Shown: piece by piece, positions 16,380-24,922 of the stretch
Layout of the letters: the number at the start of each line of letters is the position of its first letter
How positions within the stretch are numbered: the first letter of the stretch is position 1
NCBI GenBank assembly: GCA_902610975.1
Contig: CACLXL010000004.1
Location: 36,911-100,910 of the forward strand
Source: an uncultured Pelagibacteraceae bacterium
GTDB taxonomy: Bacteria > Pseudomonadota > Alphaproteobacteria > Pelagibacterales > Pelagibacteraceae
DNA: 64,000 bases
Direction: 5' to 3'
The notes under the pieces: model-generated
The model's database searches: none
The model's input: the letters and a program-made list of their open reading frames with translations, nothing else
What the model was told of the DNA's origin: nothing
Program-made: the position numbers and the translations under genes

Positions 16380-17570
16380 TTATTTTAAAACACTTATACC
16401 AGGCAAGTCTTTTCCTTCTAAGTACTCTAAAAACGCTCCTCCTGCTGTTGATAAGTGAGAGAAAGTAAGTTTGTCATTACTTTTATTTATTGCTGCGAGA
16501 GTATCTCCACCTCCAAGTACAGATATTAAAGATTTTTCTGAAGTATTTTTAGAAATATTTTCAGCAATCGACATAGTTCCTGCTGAAAAGTTGACATTTT
16601 CGAAATACCCTGCGGGTCCGTTCCACAGAACAGTATTAGAATCATTTATTTTTTTTTGAATATTTTTGATTGTATTAAAGCCAATATCTAAAATCATTTC
16701 ATTTTCTTTTACTTCATCGAGATTTTTATTTTTACCAGCTCCTTCAAAGTCTGTTCCTACCATGCAGTCTTCAGGTATTAATATTTCACAATTATTTTCC
16801 TCTGCTTTTTTATAAATATTTTCTATAATCTTTTTTGTATTTTTTTCAATTAAAGATTTACCAACTTTTATATTTTTATAAACGAAGAAGTTATTAGCCA
16901 TTGCCCCAACAATTACTAAATTATTTACTTTGTTTAAAAGATTAGTAATAACATTAATCTTTGTAGAAATTTTTGATCCGCCGATAATACAAGTAACTGG
17001 TTCCTTTTTATTTTTTATAACAAGATCTATTGCTGCTATTTCTTTTTTTAATAATGGTCCAGCATAACATTTTTTCACAAATCTAGTTATATTATGTACT
17101 GAGGCTTGTTTTCTATGAGAACAAGAAAATGCATCATTTATAAATATATCTCCAAGTTCACCTAACTTTTTAGAAAAATCTTGGTCATCTTCGGTTTCTT
17201 CTTTAAAAAATCTTATGTTCTCAATTAATATTACCTCACCCCCCTTTAGGTGAGAAAATTTTTCTTTAGTTTTACCATCAAAGGTTCCTCTAAAAAAATA
17301 GACGTTAGTTTTAAGCGCTTCCTTGAGATATTTATAGATTGGTATTAAAGAAAGTTCAGGAACATTAATTCCTTTTGGTCGACCTAAATGGCTAATAATT
17401 ATAATTTTTGCTTTTTTTTCAATTAGTTTATTTATAAAAGGTAAGCATAAAGTTATTCTAGTATCATCTTTTATAACCTTATCTTTTATGGGAACATTTA
17501 AGTCTAATCTGAGAATAATCTTTTGATCTTTAATTTCTAAATCATCAGGAAAGTAATTTATTTTACCCAT
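16380..17570 (-). CDS. pgk: Phosphoglycerate kinase
   Basis: The 396-residue kinase interconverts 1,3-bisphosphoglycerate plus ADP with 3-phosphoglycerate plus ATP. Conserved parts are LRLDLNVPI at residues 20-28, SHLGRPKG near 60, a GGSKISTKINV nucleotide-site motif near 195, WNGPAGYFE near 320 and VLGGGDTLAAI near 350. The length is normal. Nine bases separate it from each of tkt and fba. The glyceraldehyde-3-phosphate dehydrogenase gene often found next to pgk is not here. Confidence 0.97.
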   Translation of the reverse strand: MGKINYFPDDLEIKDQKIILRLDLNVPIKDKVIKDDTRITLCLPFINKLIEKKAKIIIISHLGRPKGINVPELSLIPIYKYLKEALKTNVYFFRGTFDGKTKEKFSHLKGGEVILIENIRFFKEETEDDQDFSKKLGELGDIFINDAFSCSHRKQASVHNITRFVKKCYAGPLLKKEIAAIDLVIKNKKEPVTCIIGGSKISTKINVITNLLNKVNNLVIVGAMANNFFVYKNIKVGKSLIEKNTKKIIENIYKKAEENNCEILIPEDCMVGTDFEGAGKNKNLDEVKENEMILDIGFNTIKNIQKKINDSNTVLWNGPAGYFENVNFSAGTMSIAENISKNTSEKSLISVLGGGDTLAAINKSNDKLTFSHLSTAGGAFLEYLEGKDLPGISVLK

Positions 17571-17579
17571 TAACTACTG

Positions 17580-19562
17580 TTAATCTCTCAATTTTTTTTG
17601 AATAAAGTTTGTTATATCTTCCTCTGATAATTTAAAATGTTTGTAAACTTCTTTATAAGGAGCACTTTCACCAAATTTATCTATGCCTAAATTAGCACCT
17701 TTATTTTTAATATATTTTTGCCAAGACATTATGCTTCCAGCTTCTAACGTAATAATCAAAGAATTTTCTTCTAAAATTTCTTTTTGGTAATCCTCAGGTT
17801 GTTTATCAAAAAGTTTCATACATGGCATAGAAACAACTTTAGAGTGGATATTATTTTCTTTAAGCTTCTCTTGGACTTTTAAAGCAAGTTCTACCTCTGT
17901 GCCAGATGCAACTAGTGTTACGTTGCTTTCATGAGAAGTTAAATTAACTGTGTAAGCTCCTTTTTCACATTTATTCTCTTTTGAATTTTTAGGATTTATG
18001 TATGGAACTTTCTGTCTAGATAACGCAATTGCACTTGGAGTGTTCTCACTTTTTAAAGCTAATTCCCAACATTCAAAAGTTTCATTTATATCCGCAGGTC
18101 TAAATACATTTAAATTTGGTATAGCTCTTAATCCAGCTAGTTGCTCAATTGGTTGGTGAGTGGGACCGTCTTCACCAAGACCAATCGAGTCATGAGAAAA
18201 GACATAAATAACTTTTAGACCCATCAAAGCAGAAAGTCTAATGGAAGGTTTACAATAATCAGAAAAAATTAAAAAAGTCCCTCCATAAGGAATTATTCCT
18301 CCATAAAGTGCTAAACCATTCATAACTGCAGCCATACCGTGTTCTCTAACTCCATAATGAATGTAATTTCCATTAAAATTTTTAGAGTTGATAATTTTAG
18401 AATTGTTAGTTTTTGTATTATTTGAACCACTTAAATCTGCTGACCCACCGATTAATTGTGGAAGAAAAGCAGAAATTTTTTCAATCGCTGCCATTGAGCA
18501 CTGTCTTGTTGCTAAACTTGGTTTATCTTCAAAATATTTCTCTTTCTCTTTTTGGATTAAACTTTCTAAACCTGTGAGGTTTGATTTTTCTTTAAATCTA
18601 TTAAGTTCATTTATAATTTTTGGATTTTTTTTATTAATTATTTGTAACCAGTTTTTCTCTAATTGCTCACCTTTATTTCCTATTTCTCTCCATTCATCTA
18701 ATATTTCTTGAGGTATTTCAAATGGTAAGCTGTTCCATTTTAATTGTTTTCTTACTAGTGATATTTCATCACTTCCTAAAGGGGAACCATGAGATGAAGC
18801 CTTACCAGATTTATTAGGTGATCCAAATCCTATGATAGTCTTACAAGATATGATCGTTGGTTTTTTTGATTTTGATGCTTTGGTAATTGCTTTTGATATT
18901 TGTTTCTCATTATGACCATTAACCTCTATAAAGCTCCAACCATAGGCCTCAAATCTTTTTTTATAATTATCTGAAACACTAAGAGACGTTGATCCATCGA
19001 TTGAAATTTTATTGTTATCAAAAAAAACTATTAAATTCTTTAATTTAAGATGACCCGCTAAACTCATTGCCTCATGACTAACACCTTCCATTAAATCTCC
19101 GTCACTAGCAATAACATAAGTTTTGTTATTAATAATATTTGATCCAAATTTCTTTCTAAATATCTCTTCGGCGATCGCCATACCGACTGCGTTTCCTAAA
19201 CCTTGGCCCAAAGGCCCTGTTGTAGTTTCAATTCCAGTTCCACTTTTATATTCGGGATGACCAGCACAAATAGAATTCAGCTGTCTAAATTTTTTTATGT
19301 CTTCAATTGAAATACTTTCGTAACCAGTCAGGTATAACAATGAGTAAAGCAACATGGATCCATGTCCCGCTGATAAAATAAATCTGTCTCTATTGATCCA
19401 ATTAGGATTTTTTGGATTAAACCTCAGGTGGTATTTAAAAAGAACCGTCGCAACATCTGCCATGCCCATGGGCATTCCTGGATGTCCAGAGTTAGCTTTT
19501 TGGACAGCATCAATCGATAAAAATCTTATTGCATTAGATAATTGGTTAAAATTTATACTCAC
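17580..19562 (-). CDS. tkt: Transketolase
   Basis: The 660-residue thiamine-diphosphate enzyme moves two-carbon units between sugar phosphates. It shows ANSGHPGMPMGMADVATVLF near residue 22, GHGSMLLYSLLYLTGY, the TPP-binding motif SDGDLMEGVSHEA ending in NN, and GEDGPTHQP in the pyrimidine domain. I chose GTG 19562, giving the standard length; an upstream ATG at 19634 would add 24 unrelated residues and overlap the diverging gene. It needs thiamine diphosphate, which links it to the neighbouring damaged thiE. Confidence 0.96.
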   Translation of the reverse strand: MSINFNQLSNAIRFLSIDAVQKANSGHPGMPMGMADVATVLFKYHLRFNPKNPNWINRDRFILSAGHGSMLLYSLLYLTGYESISIEDIKKFRQLNSICAGHPEYKSGTGIETTTGPLGQGLGNAVGMAIAEEIFRKKFGSNIINNKTYVIASDGDLMEGVSHEAMSLAGHLKLKNLIVFFDNNKISIDGSTSLSVSDNYKKRFEAYGWSFIEVNGHNEKQISKAITKASKSKKPTIISCKTIIGFGSPNKSGKASSHGSPLGSDEISLVRKQLKWNSLPFEIPQEILDEWREIGNKGEQLEKNWLQIINKKNPKIINELNRFKEKSNLTGLESLIQKEKEKYFEDKPSLATRQCSMAAIEKISAFLPQLIGGSADLSGSNNTKTNNSKIINSKNFNGNYIHYGVREHGMAAVMNGLALYGGIIPYGGTFLIFSDYCKPSIRLSALMGLKVIYVFSHDSIGLGEDGPTHQPIEQLAGLRAIPNLNVFRPADINETFECWELALKSENTPSAIALSRQKVPYINPKNSKENKCEKGAYTVNLTSHESNVTLVASGTEVELALKVQEKLKENNIHSKVVSMPCMKLFDKQPEDYQKEILEENSLIITLEAGSIMSWQKYIKNKGANLGIDKFGESAPYKEVYKHFKLSEEDITNFIQKKLRD

Positions 19563-19608
19563 TTTGAATAACCTATATAGACTTAAACTAAGTATATCAA
19601 TATTATGA

Positions 19609-19614
19609 TATAAT
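19609..19614 (+). promoter_or_regulatory. Candidate -10 element of a nearly leaderless transcript
   Basis: A perfect TATAAT lies at 19609-19614, only five bases before the ATG at 19620 in the 57-base divergent spacer with tkt. A start of transcription seven bases downstream of the -10 would coincide with the ATG, so the mRNA may be leaderless. No convincing -35 box is seen. Chance occurrence is possible in such A+T-rich DNA. Confidence 0.35.
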
Positions 19615-19619
19615 ATTTT

Positions 19620-19943
19620 ATGAGCATAATTCAAAAAAAAGAAAAAAATTTAAATCAACTAATAAACAAACTTAACTCATTAGCTTTAACTTATTCACAA
19701 CCAAATTACGAAATTGAAAAAATTAAATCAGAAAAAAATGAAATATTGAGACAAAAAGTTGAAATTGAAAAAAAAAACATTGATTTAATGAGAGAACACA
19801 AATATTTGAGAGAAAAAATTAAAAATCTTCAGATAGAAGTAAAAAAAAACTCTTCTTTAGAAGACAGTTTTAACCAAGAAATTGAGGAGTTGAGCAAAGA
19901 AACTGAAAATTTAGTACACGAAATAGAGAAATGGCAAACGTAA
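19620..19943 (+). CDS. Coiled-coil protein upstream of zapA (ZauP/DUF4164-like)
   Basis: The 107-residue protein is almost entirely predicted coiled coil from about residue 25 on, with dense Glu/Lys/Leu heptads and no membrane segment. In alphaproteobacteria a small coiled-coil gene directly upstream of zapA encodes the ZapA partner ZauP (studied in Caulobacter) or a DUF4164 protein. Position and form fit that role in organising the FtsZ ring; sequence identity cannot be tested here. It overlaps zapA by 13 bases. Confidence 0.65.
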   Translation: MSIIQKKEKNLNQLINKLNSLALTYSQPNYEIEKIKSEKNEILRQKVEIEKKNIDLMREHKYLREKIKNLQIEVKKNSSLEDSFNQEIEELSKETENLVHEIEKWQT

Positions 19944-20377
19944 ATATTAAATTCAATAATAAGGATTATTTACTTTCTTGTGATGACGGTCAAGAAGAGT
20001 CACTTAAAAAACTAACAAAATTTTTAGACAAAAAGTATTTAGAGTTAAAAGATAAACTCGGAAACATTGGGGAAAACAAGCTTTTATTGATAACTACAAT
20101 CCAACTAATTGATGAATATTTTGATTTAAAGGAGAAAGTGACTAAACAAAAAATTAAAATAGATGAGATCTCTGATAAATTTAAAGAAATTAGATCTCTA
20201 GCAATTCACTATAAAAAAGACAAAGATGCCGAGATTAATGATCTCAATAAGGAATTAGAAAATTTTAAAAAGACTATTGAGGATAATAATAATCTTTATG
20301 AGTCAATGTTAGATAAAACCACCCAATCACTTGAAAAAATAATATCAAATACAGAATCTCTATCTAAGATACAGTAG
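19931..20377 (+). CDS. zapA: Cell division protein ZapA
   Basis: The 148-residue protein has the ZapA pattern: an N-terminal globular part with VNIKFNNKDYLLSCDDGQEE at residues 3-22 and LTKFLDKKYLEL near 28, then a long coiled coil to the C-terminus. ZapA crosslinks FtsZ filaments at mid-cell. The coiled-coil tail is longer than in enterobacterial ZapA, as in other alphaproteobacteria. It is followed without spacer by the 5-FCL gene, so the 6S RNA gene often found between these two is not here. Confidence 0.85.
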   Translation: MANVNIKFNNKDYLLSCDDGQEESLKKLTKFLDKKYLELKDKLGNIGENKLLLITTIQLIDEYFDLKEKVTKQKIKIDEISDKFKEIRSLAIHYKKDKDAEINDLNKELENFKKTIEDNNNLYESMLDKTTQSLEKIISNTESLSKIQ

Positions 20378-20929
20378 ATGGATAAAAAAAGCTCAATTAG
20401 AAAAAGATACATCTCAAAAAGAAAAAACAATTATTTTGAAATAAAAGAGAATTTTTTTTTTCCATTGATAAAACTCATCAAAAGCAAGTTCCAAAATAAA
20501 AAATTGTTAATTTCATTATATTATCCCAACTCACATGAATTGAATATTTTAAAAATATTTAATCAAGAAACGTTAAGAAAACACACCTTTTTGTTACCTG
20601 TGATAGAGAAAGATATTTTTATGAGTTTCCACGAATGGAAAAAACAAGATATTTTAAATTTAAATAAATATGGAATTCCAGAACCAATTAAATATAAAAA
20701 AAGGACTCCCCACGTTATTTTAGTACCATTGGTAGCCTATGATAAATTTAAAAATAGATTAGGTTATGGCAAAGGTTTTTATGATAAGTATCTTAAAAAA
20801 TACCTCAATATGCCTAATAAAATTTTAAAAGTCGGTATTGCATTTTCTTTTCAAAAATATCATAACCTGCCCTCTACAAGAAATGATGTAAAACTTGATT
20901 ACATAATTACAGAAAAGGGAATAATTTAA
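20378..20929 (+). CDS. 5-formyltetrahydrofolate cyclo-ligase
   Basis: The 183-residue enzyme uses ATP to convert 5-formyl-THF to 5,10-methenyl-THF. The N-terminus KSSIRKRYISKRK provides the conserved basic helix, and the C-terminal signature RLGYGKGFYDKYL near residue 127 forms the ATP/folate site. PLVAYDKFKNRLG precedes it, as is usual. The gene starts with the base after the zapA stop and its own stop overlaps the next start by one base. Confidence 0.93.
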   Translation: MDKKSSIRKRYISKRKNNYFEIKENFFFPLIKLIKSKFQNKKLLISLYYPNSHELNILKIFNQETLRKHTFLLPVIEKDIFMSFHEWKKQDILNLNKYGIPEPIKYKKRTPHVILVPLVAYDKFKNRLGYGKGFYDKYLKKYLNMPNKILKVGIAFSFQKYHNLPSTRNDVKLDYIITEKGII

Positions 20930-21735
20930 TGAGAATTTTAGTTTTGGGCGATGTGATGGGTTTATCAGGAAGATCGGCGCTTAAAAAAAGACTACCAAAA
21001 ATATTAAATGAGAATGAAATAAATTTTTCAATTATAAATGGTGAGAATGCTTCTGATGATGGAAAAGGTATAACAAAAGATATAGCAGAGGAAATTTTTT
21101 CTTTAGGTATTGATGTAATTACTTCTGGAAATCATATTTGGGACAAGGATGAAACCGCAAATTATATTGAAAAAGAAAAAAGGCTTCTTAGACCAGCAAA
21201 TCTAGCACAAGGTTCTCCAGGACAAGGATTTGGAATTTATCTTACAAAAGATAAAAAATATAAAATTGGAGTAATTAATTTGATGGGCAATGTGTTTATG
21301 AAAAAAACAGAGGATGTTTTTAAAGTTGCAAAAGATATTTCACAGAAGATTAAATTAAAAAAAAACGTGGATTTTTCAATAGTAGATTTTCATGGAGAGA
21401 TAACAAGTGAAAAAATGGCTATGGGATATTTTTTTGATGGCTCATCAACCTGTGTAGTTGGAACCCATACTCACATTCCTACAGCTGACACAAGAATACT
21501 AGAAAAAGGGACAGGATATCAAACTGACATAGGTATGTGTGGTGATTATAATTCAGTTATAGGAATGAACAAAGAAAATTCATTAAAAAGATTTTTCAAA
21601 GATAAAGATGCCATTAAACATTTTCCATCCGAAGGAGAAGGAACACTATCAGGTATAATTGTGGATGCAGATGAAAAAACAGGCTTAACAAAAAAAATCT
21701 CAAGAATAATCGTAGGTGGAACATTGGATAAATAA
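20929..21735 (+). CDS. YmdB-type metallophosphoesterase (TIGR00282 family)
   Basis: The 268-residue protein begins MRILVLGDVMGLSGR and carries the calcineurin-like metal ligands in INGENASDDGKGIT (35-48), SGNHIWD (64-70), DFHGE near 153 and GTHTHIPTADTRIL near 178. The family member YmdB of Bacillus has 2',3'-cyclic nucleotide phosphodiesterase activity, and homologues hydrolyse cyclic nucleotides. The physiological substrate here is unknown. It lies between 5-FCL and yebC in one transcript with a 2-base gap to yebC. Confidence 0.9.
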   Translation: MRILVLGDVMGLSGRSALKKRLPKILNENEINFSIINGENASDDGKGITKDIAEEIFSLGIDVITSGNHIWDKDETANYIEKEKRLLRPANLAQGSPGQGFGIYLTKDKKYKIGVINLMGNVFMKKTEDVFKVAKDISQKIKLKKNVDFSIVDFHGEITSEKMAMGYFFDGSSTCVVGTHTHIPTADTRILEKGTGYQTDIGMCGDYNSVIGMNKENSLKRFFKDKDAIKHFPSEGEGTLSGIIVDADEKTGLTKKISRIIVGGTLDK

Positions 21736-21737
21736 AT

Positions 21738-22454
21738 ATGGCAGGACACTCACATTGGGCTGGTATCAAACACAAGAAAGGAAGGGCGGACAAAGAAAGA
21801 TCAAAAATATTTTCTAAACTTTCAAGAGAGATTACAGTTGCTGCTAAATTAGGAGATAAAGATCCTGATATTAACCCTAGATTAAGAACAGCTATCCAGG
21901 CAGCAAAGCAAGCTAACATGCCAAAAGAAAATATATTTAGAGCAATTAGTAAGTCGGAAACTAGTGATAACAAAAATTATGAAAATTTAAGGTACGAAGG
22001 ATTTGGGCCTTTTAGTTCTGCATTAATAATTGAAACTTTAACTGATAATAAAAACAGATCAGCTTCGAGTATACGAACTGTATTACAGAAAAATGGAGGT
22101 CGGCTAGGGGAAACCGGTTCAACATCACACATGTTTAATAATTACGGAATAATTCACATTGAGCGATCCAAAATAAGTGAAGAAGAGGCTTTTTATGTAG
22201 CTATCAACTCTGGAGCAAAAGACTGCAGTTTAAATGACGATTTTTATGAAATAATTACTGAGAAAGAGGATTTCTATAAAGTAAAGACTGAACTAGAGAA
22301 AAAAATCGATAGTTTCTCTTACTCAGCTATAGAGTGGCGAGCTTCAAATAATTTAAGTCTAGATAAAGAAAAAACAAAAAAAATTCTTGAAATTGTTAAT
22401 ACTTTGGAGGATTTAGATGACGTACAAAAAATATTCACAAACGTTAATTTATAA
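21738..22454 (+). CDS. yebC: YebC/PmpR family DNA-binding or translation-associated protein
   Basis: The 238-residue protein starts with the family signature MAGHSHWAGIKHKKGRADK, followed by KIFSKLSREI and GDKDPDINPRLRTAI. The middle part has RYEGFGPF and FNNYGIIHI. YebC proteins were annotated as transcriptional regulators; more recent work links several to relief of ribosome stalling at proline stretches. Its neighbour downstream is a ruvC-type gene, the usual order. The protein is cytoplasmic. Confidence 0.95.
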   Translation: MAGHSHWAGIKHKKGRADKERSKIFSKLSREITVAAKLGDKDPDINPRLRTAIQAAKQANMPKENIFRAISKSETSDNKNYENLRYEGFGPFSSALIIETLTDNKNRSASSIRTVLQKNGGRLGETGSTSHMFNNYGIIHIERSKISEEEAFYVAINSGAKDCSLNDDFYEIITEKEDFYKVKTELEKKIDSFSYSAIEWRASNNLSLDKEKTKKILEIVNTLEDLDDVQKIFTNVNL

Positions 22455-22463
22455 AATTAAAAT

Positions 22464-22952
22464 ATGAAAATTATTGGTATAGATCCTGGTTTGAGTGGAG
22501 CCATAGCAATTTTAGAGGATAAAAAAGTATTCAGTGTTTCCGATATGCCTGTAATGGCTGAAGGAAAAAAAAATAAAAGACAATTAAATAGCGCTCAATT
22601 AGTTAATATAATTAGAGAAAATACTAATCCCAAAGAAGACATTGCAGTTGTTGTTGAACAAGTAAATGCGATGCCTGGTCAAGGAGTAACTAGCATGTTT
22701 AATTTTGGCCAAACATTTGGAGCAATAAAAGGTATCTGCGCAGCACTAGGTTTACCAATTTTTTTTGTTAGACCATCTAAATGGAAAAAACATTTTAATT
22801 TAATCAATTCTTCTAAAGATTCTAGTAGGACTAAAGTAATAGAAATGTATCCATCATTATCTAGTCAACTAGCAAAAAAAAAAGACGTGAATAAATCAGA
22901 CGCCATTTTAATAGCTAGATATTATTGTGATACAAGATTTCAAGATCAATAA
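22464..22952 (+). CDS. RuvC-like Holliday junction resolvase, divergent
   Basis: The 162-residue protein has an RNase H-like RuvC fold: GIDPGLSGAIAI supplies Asp7, VVEQVNAMPGQG near 66 supplies the glutamate, and DVNKSDAILIARYY near 138 supplies the final aspartates. It would cut four-way DNA junctions. The sequence departs from typical cellular RuvC: SGAIAIL replaces the usual RTGWG-like segment, and GVTSMFNFGQTFGAIKG followed by VRPSKWKK resembles phage-type RuvC relatives. It keeps the position after yebC, but ruvA and ruvB do not follow it; tolQ comes next. Confidence 0.8.
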   Translation: MKIIGIDPGLSGAIAILEDKKVFSVSDMPVMAEGKKNKRQLNSAQLVNIIRENTNPKEDIAVVVEQVNAMPGQGVTSMFNFGQTFGAIKGICAALGLPIFFVRPSKWKKHFNLINSSKDSSRTKVIEMYPSLSSQLAKKKDVNKSDAILIARYYCDTRFQDQ

Positions 22953-23010
22953 ATTATATTTTGATAAAAATCGCCAAATTCATGACACATTCTAAAAGTA
23001 ATCAATCTTA

Positions 23011-23691
23011 ATGGAACAAGACATTGCTACTCAAATAGTTGGTTTAGGCGGCGCCTCTGATTTCTCATTATGGAGCCTTTTTATGAGAGCAGACTTTGTA
23101 GTAAAATTTGTAATCATACTTCTTATTGCAAGCTCAATTTTTTCATGGGCTTTAATCTTTGATAAATTAAAATTATTTAAATCAATAAATAAATCAACGG
23201 AGGATTTCGAAAAAAAATTCTGGAAAGCAAAATCAGCTGAAAATTTTAATAATAGTTTACCGGTAAATTCCAATGATCCAGCAACATTAATTTTTAAAGC
23301 AGCAATGGCAGAACTTATCAAAACAAAAAGACAATCCTCTGCAATCCAATCGGCAAGAGTTGAAAGAATTTTAGAAATCGCAACGGATAATGAAATGAAA
23401 AAAGTTGAAAAAAATTTCACTTATTTAGCTACAATAGGGTCTACTGCTCCTTTTATAGGATTATTTGGAACTGTTTGGGGTATCATGAATTCTTTTCAAT
23501 CTATAGCTATTTCAAGAAATACAAGTTTAGCAATAGTAGCTCCAGGAATAGCCGAGGCTTTGTTTGCTACTGCTTTAGGCTTACTTGCAGCCATCCCAGC
23601 AGTTGTAGCTTACAATAAATTTAACAGTGACTCTAGACGCTACTTTTCAAAAATAGATAATTTTTCAAAAAGATTTTTATCAATAATTTAA
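23011..23691 (+). CDS. tolQ: Tol-Pal system protein TolQ
   Basis: The 226-residue inner-membrane protein has one helix near residues 28-48 and two more around 135-160 and 172-195, the TolQ/ExbB/MotA pattern. ATIGSTAPFIGLFGTVWGIM and PGIAEALFATALGLLAAIPA are signature segments. With TolR it forms the proton-driven motor that energises TolA at constriction. Two bases separate it from tolR. The usual ybgC thioesterase gene does not precede it. Confidence 0.96.
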   Translation: MEQDIATQIVGLGGASDFSLWSLFMRADFVVKFVIILLIASSIFSWALIFDKLKLFKSINKSTEDFEKKFWKAKSAENFNNSLPVNSNDPATLIFKAAMAELIKTKRQSSAIQSARVERILEIATDNEMKKVEKNFTYLATIGSTAPFIGLFGTVWGIMNSFQSIAISRNTSLAIVAPGIAEALFATALGLLAAIPAVVAYNKFNSDSRRYFSKIDNFSKRFLSII

Positions 23692-23693
23692 AG

Positions 23694-24107
23694 ATGGCTT
23701 TAAAAACAAATCACTCTAAAAATGAACCAATGAGTGAAATAAATGTTACTCCATTTGTAGATGTAATGCTTGTTCTTTTAATTATCTTTATGGTTACGGC
23801 TCCTTTGCTTACAGTTGGTGTTCAAGTAGATTTACCAGAATCAGCAGCTGACTCTTTACCTGATGATCAGGAGCCACTCACAATAAGTATTAATTCTAAA
23901 GGAGAAATTTATATACAGGAACACCAAGTAACTTATCAAAAAATGGTCCCTAAGTTATTAGCAATCGCAAAAAACAGAACTGATACCAGGATTTATGTAA
24001 GAGGAGATAAAAATATTAATTACGGAAGAGTTTTAGAAGTAATGGGAACACTTTCAGGCGCTGGTTTTTCAAAAGTTGCATTAATTTCTGAACCCTATAA
24101 AAATTAG
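23694..24107 (+). CDS. tolR: Tol-Pal system protein TolR
   Basis: The 137-residue protein has one transmembrane helix at about residues 20-42, in EINVTPFVDVMLVLLIIFMV with the conserved membrane aspartate Asp23 of the proton channel. The periplasmic domain follows and ends near SGAGFSKVALISEP. It pairs with TolQ. Eight bases separate it from tolA. Confidence 0.96.
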   Translation: MALKTNHSKNEPMSEINVTPFVDVMLVLLIIFMVTAPLLTVGVQVDLPESAADSLPDDQEPLTISINSKGEIYIQEHQVTYQKMVPKLLAIAKNRTDTRIYVRGDKNINYGRVLEVMGTLSGAGFSKVALISEPYKN

Positions 24108-24115
24108 GATGAAAG

Positions 24116-24922
24116 ATGATAAAGAGTTTATTTTATTCCATAACCTTTCATTCAGTAATGATATTATTAACTGTTTTGAGTTTACCGTTTATGCTTAGAG
24201 AGCCAATTGAATTACCCCCTATAGTTTCTGTTGAGTTAATACAGATATCAGATAAAACTAATATTCCTTATGCACCTAAAGCTAGAAAAATTATAGAGGA
24301 GACAAAAAAAAAGGAGGAAAGAGTTGTTTCAGAACAAGCACCCCCAGCTGCAAAAGCTAAGGAAAAACCAGATAGAATACCTTTACCTAATGAGAAAAAA
24401 GAGGAAAAAAAAATAGAAAAAAAGAAACAGAATCCTGAAGAAGTTAAACCTGAAATTAGGCAATCCTCAGAATTTGAAAAAAAAGAAATAATTGATACTA
24501 ACCAAATCGCAGCCCTGATAGATAAAGCTAAAGAAATTGAAGCAGTTGAGCAAAAAGAAAAAAATAAAATTACCCAAAGTAATAAAAAAAATTCTTTTGC
24601 TTCTGGACTTACATTATCAGAGGAAGATGCACTTAGAGCGCAAATTTTTGGATGTTGGAGTGTTCCTTTAGGCTTACCTTACGATGAGGATTTGCTTGTT
24701 AGAATTAAGTTACAACTTAAAAAAGATGGTACAATAATGAAATCTGAAATTTTAGATCATGAAAGAATGAATAGGCCTGGTCAAAAGTTTTACAAAGTTT
24801 TAGCTGAAAGTGCTTTAAGGGCTGTCAGACTATGTCAACCGCTCAAAGTTCCACCTACTGGATATGAAAAATGGAAAGATCTTCAATTAAATTTTAACCC
24901 TGTTGAAATGTTAAAAGGATGA
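24116..24922 (+). CDS. tolA: TolA-like protein, TonB/TolA C-terminal domain
   Basis: The 268-residue protein begins with a single helix (residues 4-26), followed by a Pro/Lys/Glu-rich region at about 45-150 that should span the periplasm, and a compact C-terminal domain from about 160 with [20 protein letters not shown] and [14 protein letters not shown]. The two cysteines Cys180 and Cys242 could form a disulfide. The C-domain contacts TolB/Pal at the outer membrane. It is shorter than enterobacterial TolA (about 420) but normal for alphaproteobacteria. It overlaps tolB by four bases. Confidence 0.9.
   Translation: MIKSLFYSITFHSVMILLTVLSLPFMLREPIELPPIVSVELIQISDKTNIPYAPKARKIIEETKKKEERVVSEQAPPAAKAKEKPDRIPLPNEKKEEKKIEKKKQNPEEVKPEIRQSSEFEKKEIIDTNQIAALIDKAKEIEAVEQKEKNKITQSNKKNSFASGLTLSEEDALRAQIFGCWSVPLGLPYDEDLLVRIKLQLKKDGTIMKSEILDHERMNRPGQKFYKVLAESALRAVRLCQPLKVPPTGYEKWKDLQLNFNPVEMLKG

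Noticed and set aside
19563..19634. Transketolase starting at ATG 19634
   Set aside because: The extra 24 residues are unrelated to the family, overlap the diverging gene, and the GTG at 19562 gives the standard length.
20370..20385. 6S RNA gene between zapA and 5-FCL
   Set aside because: Alphaproteobacteria often carry ssrS here, but the two coding regions are directly adjacent, leaving no room.
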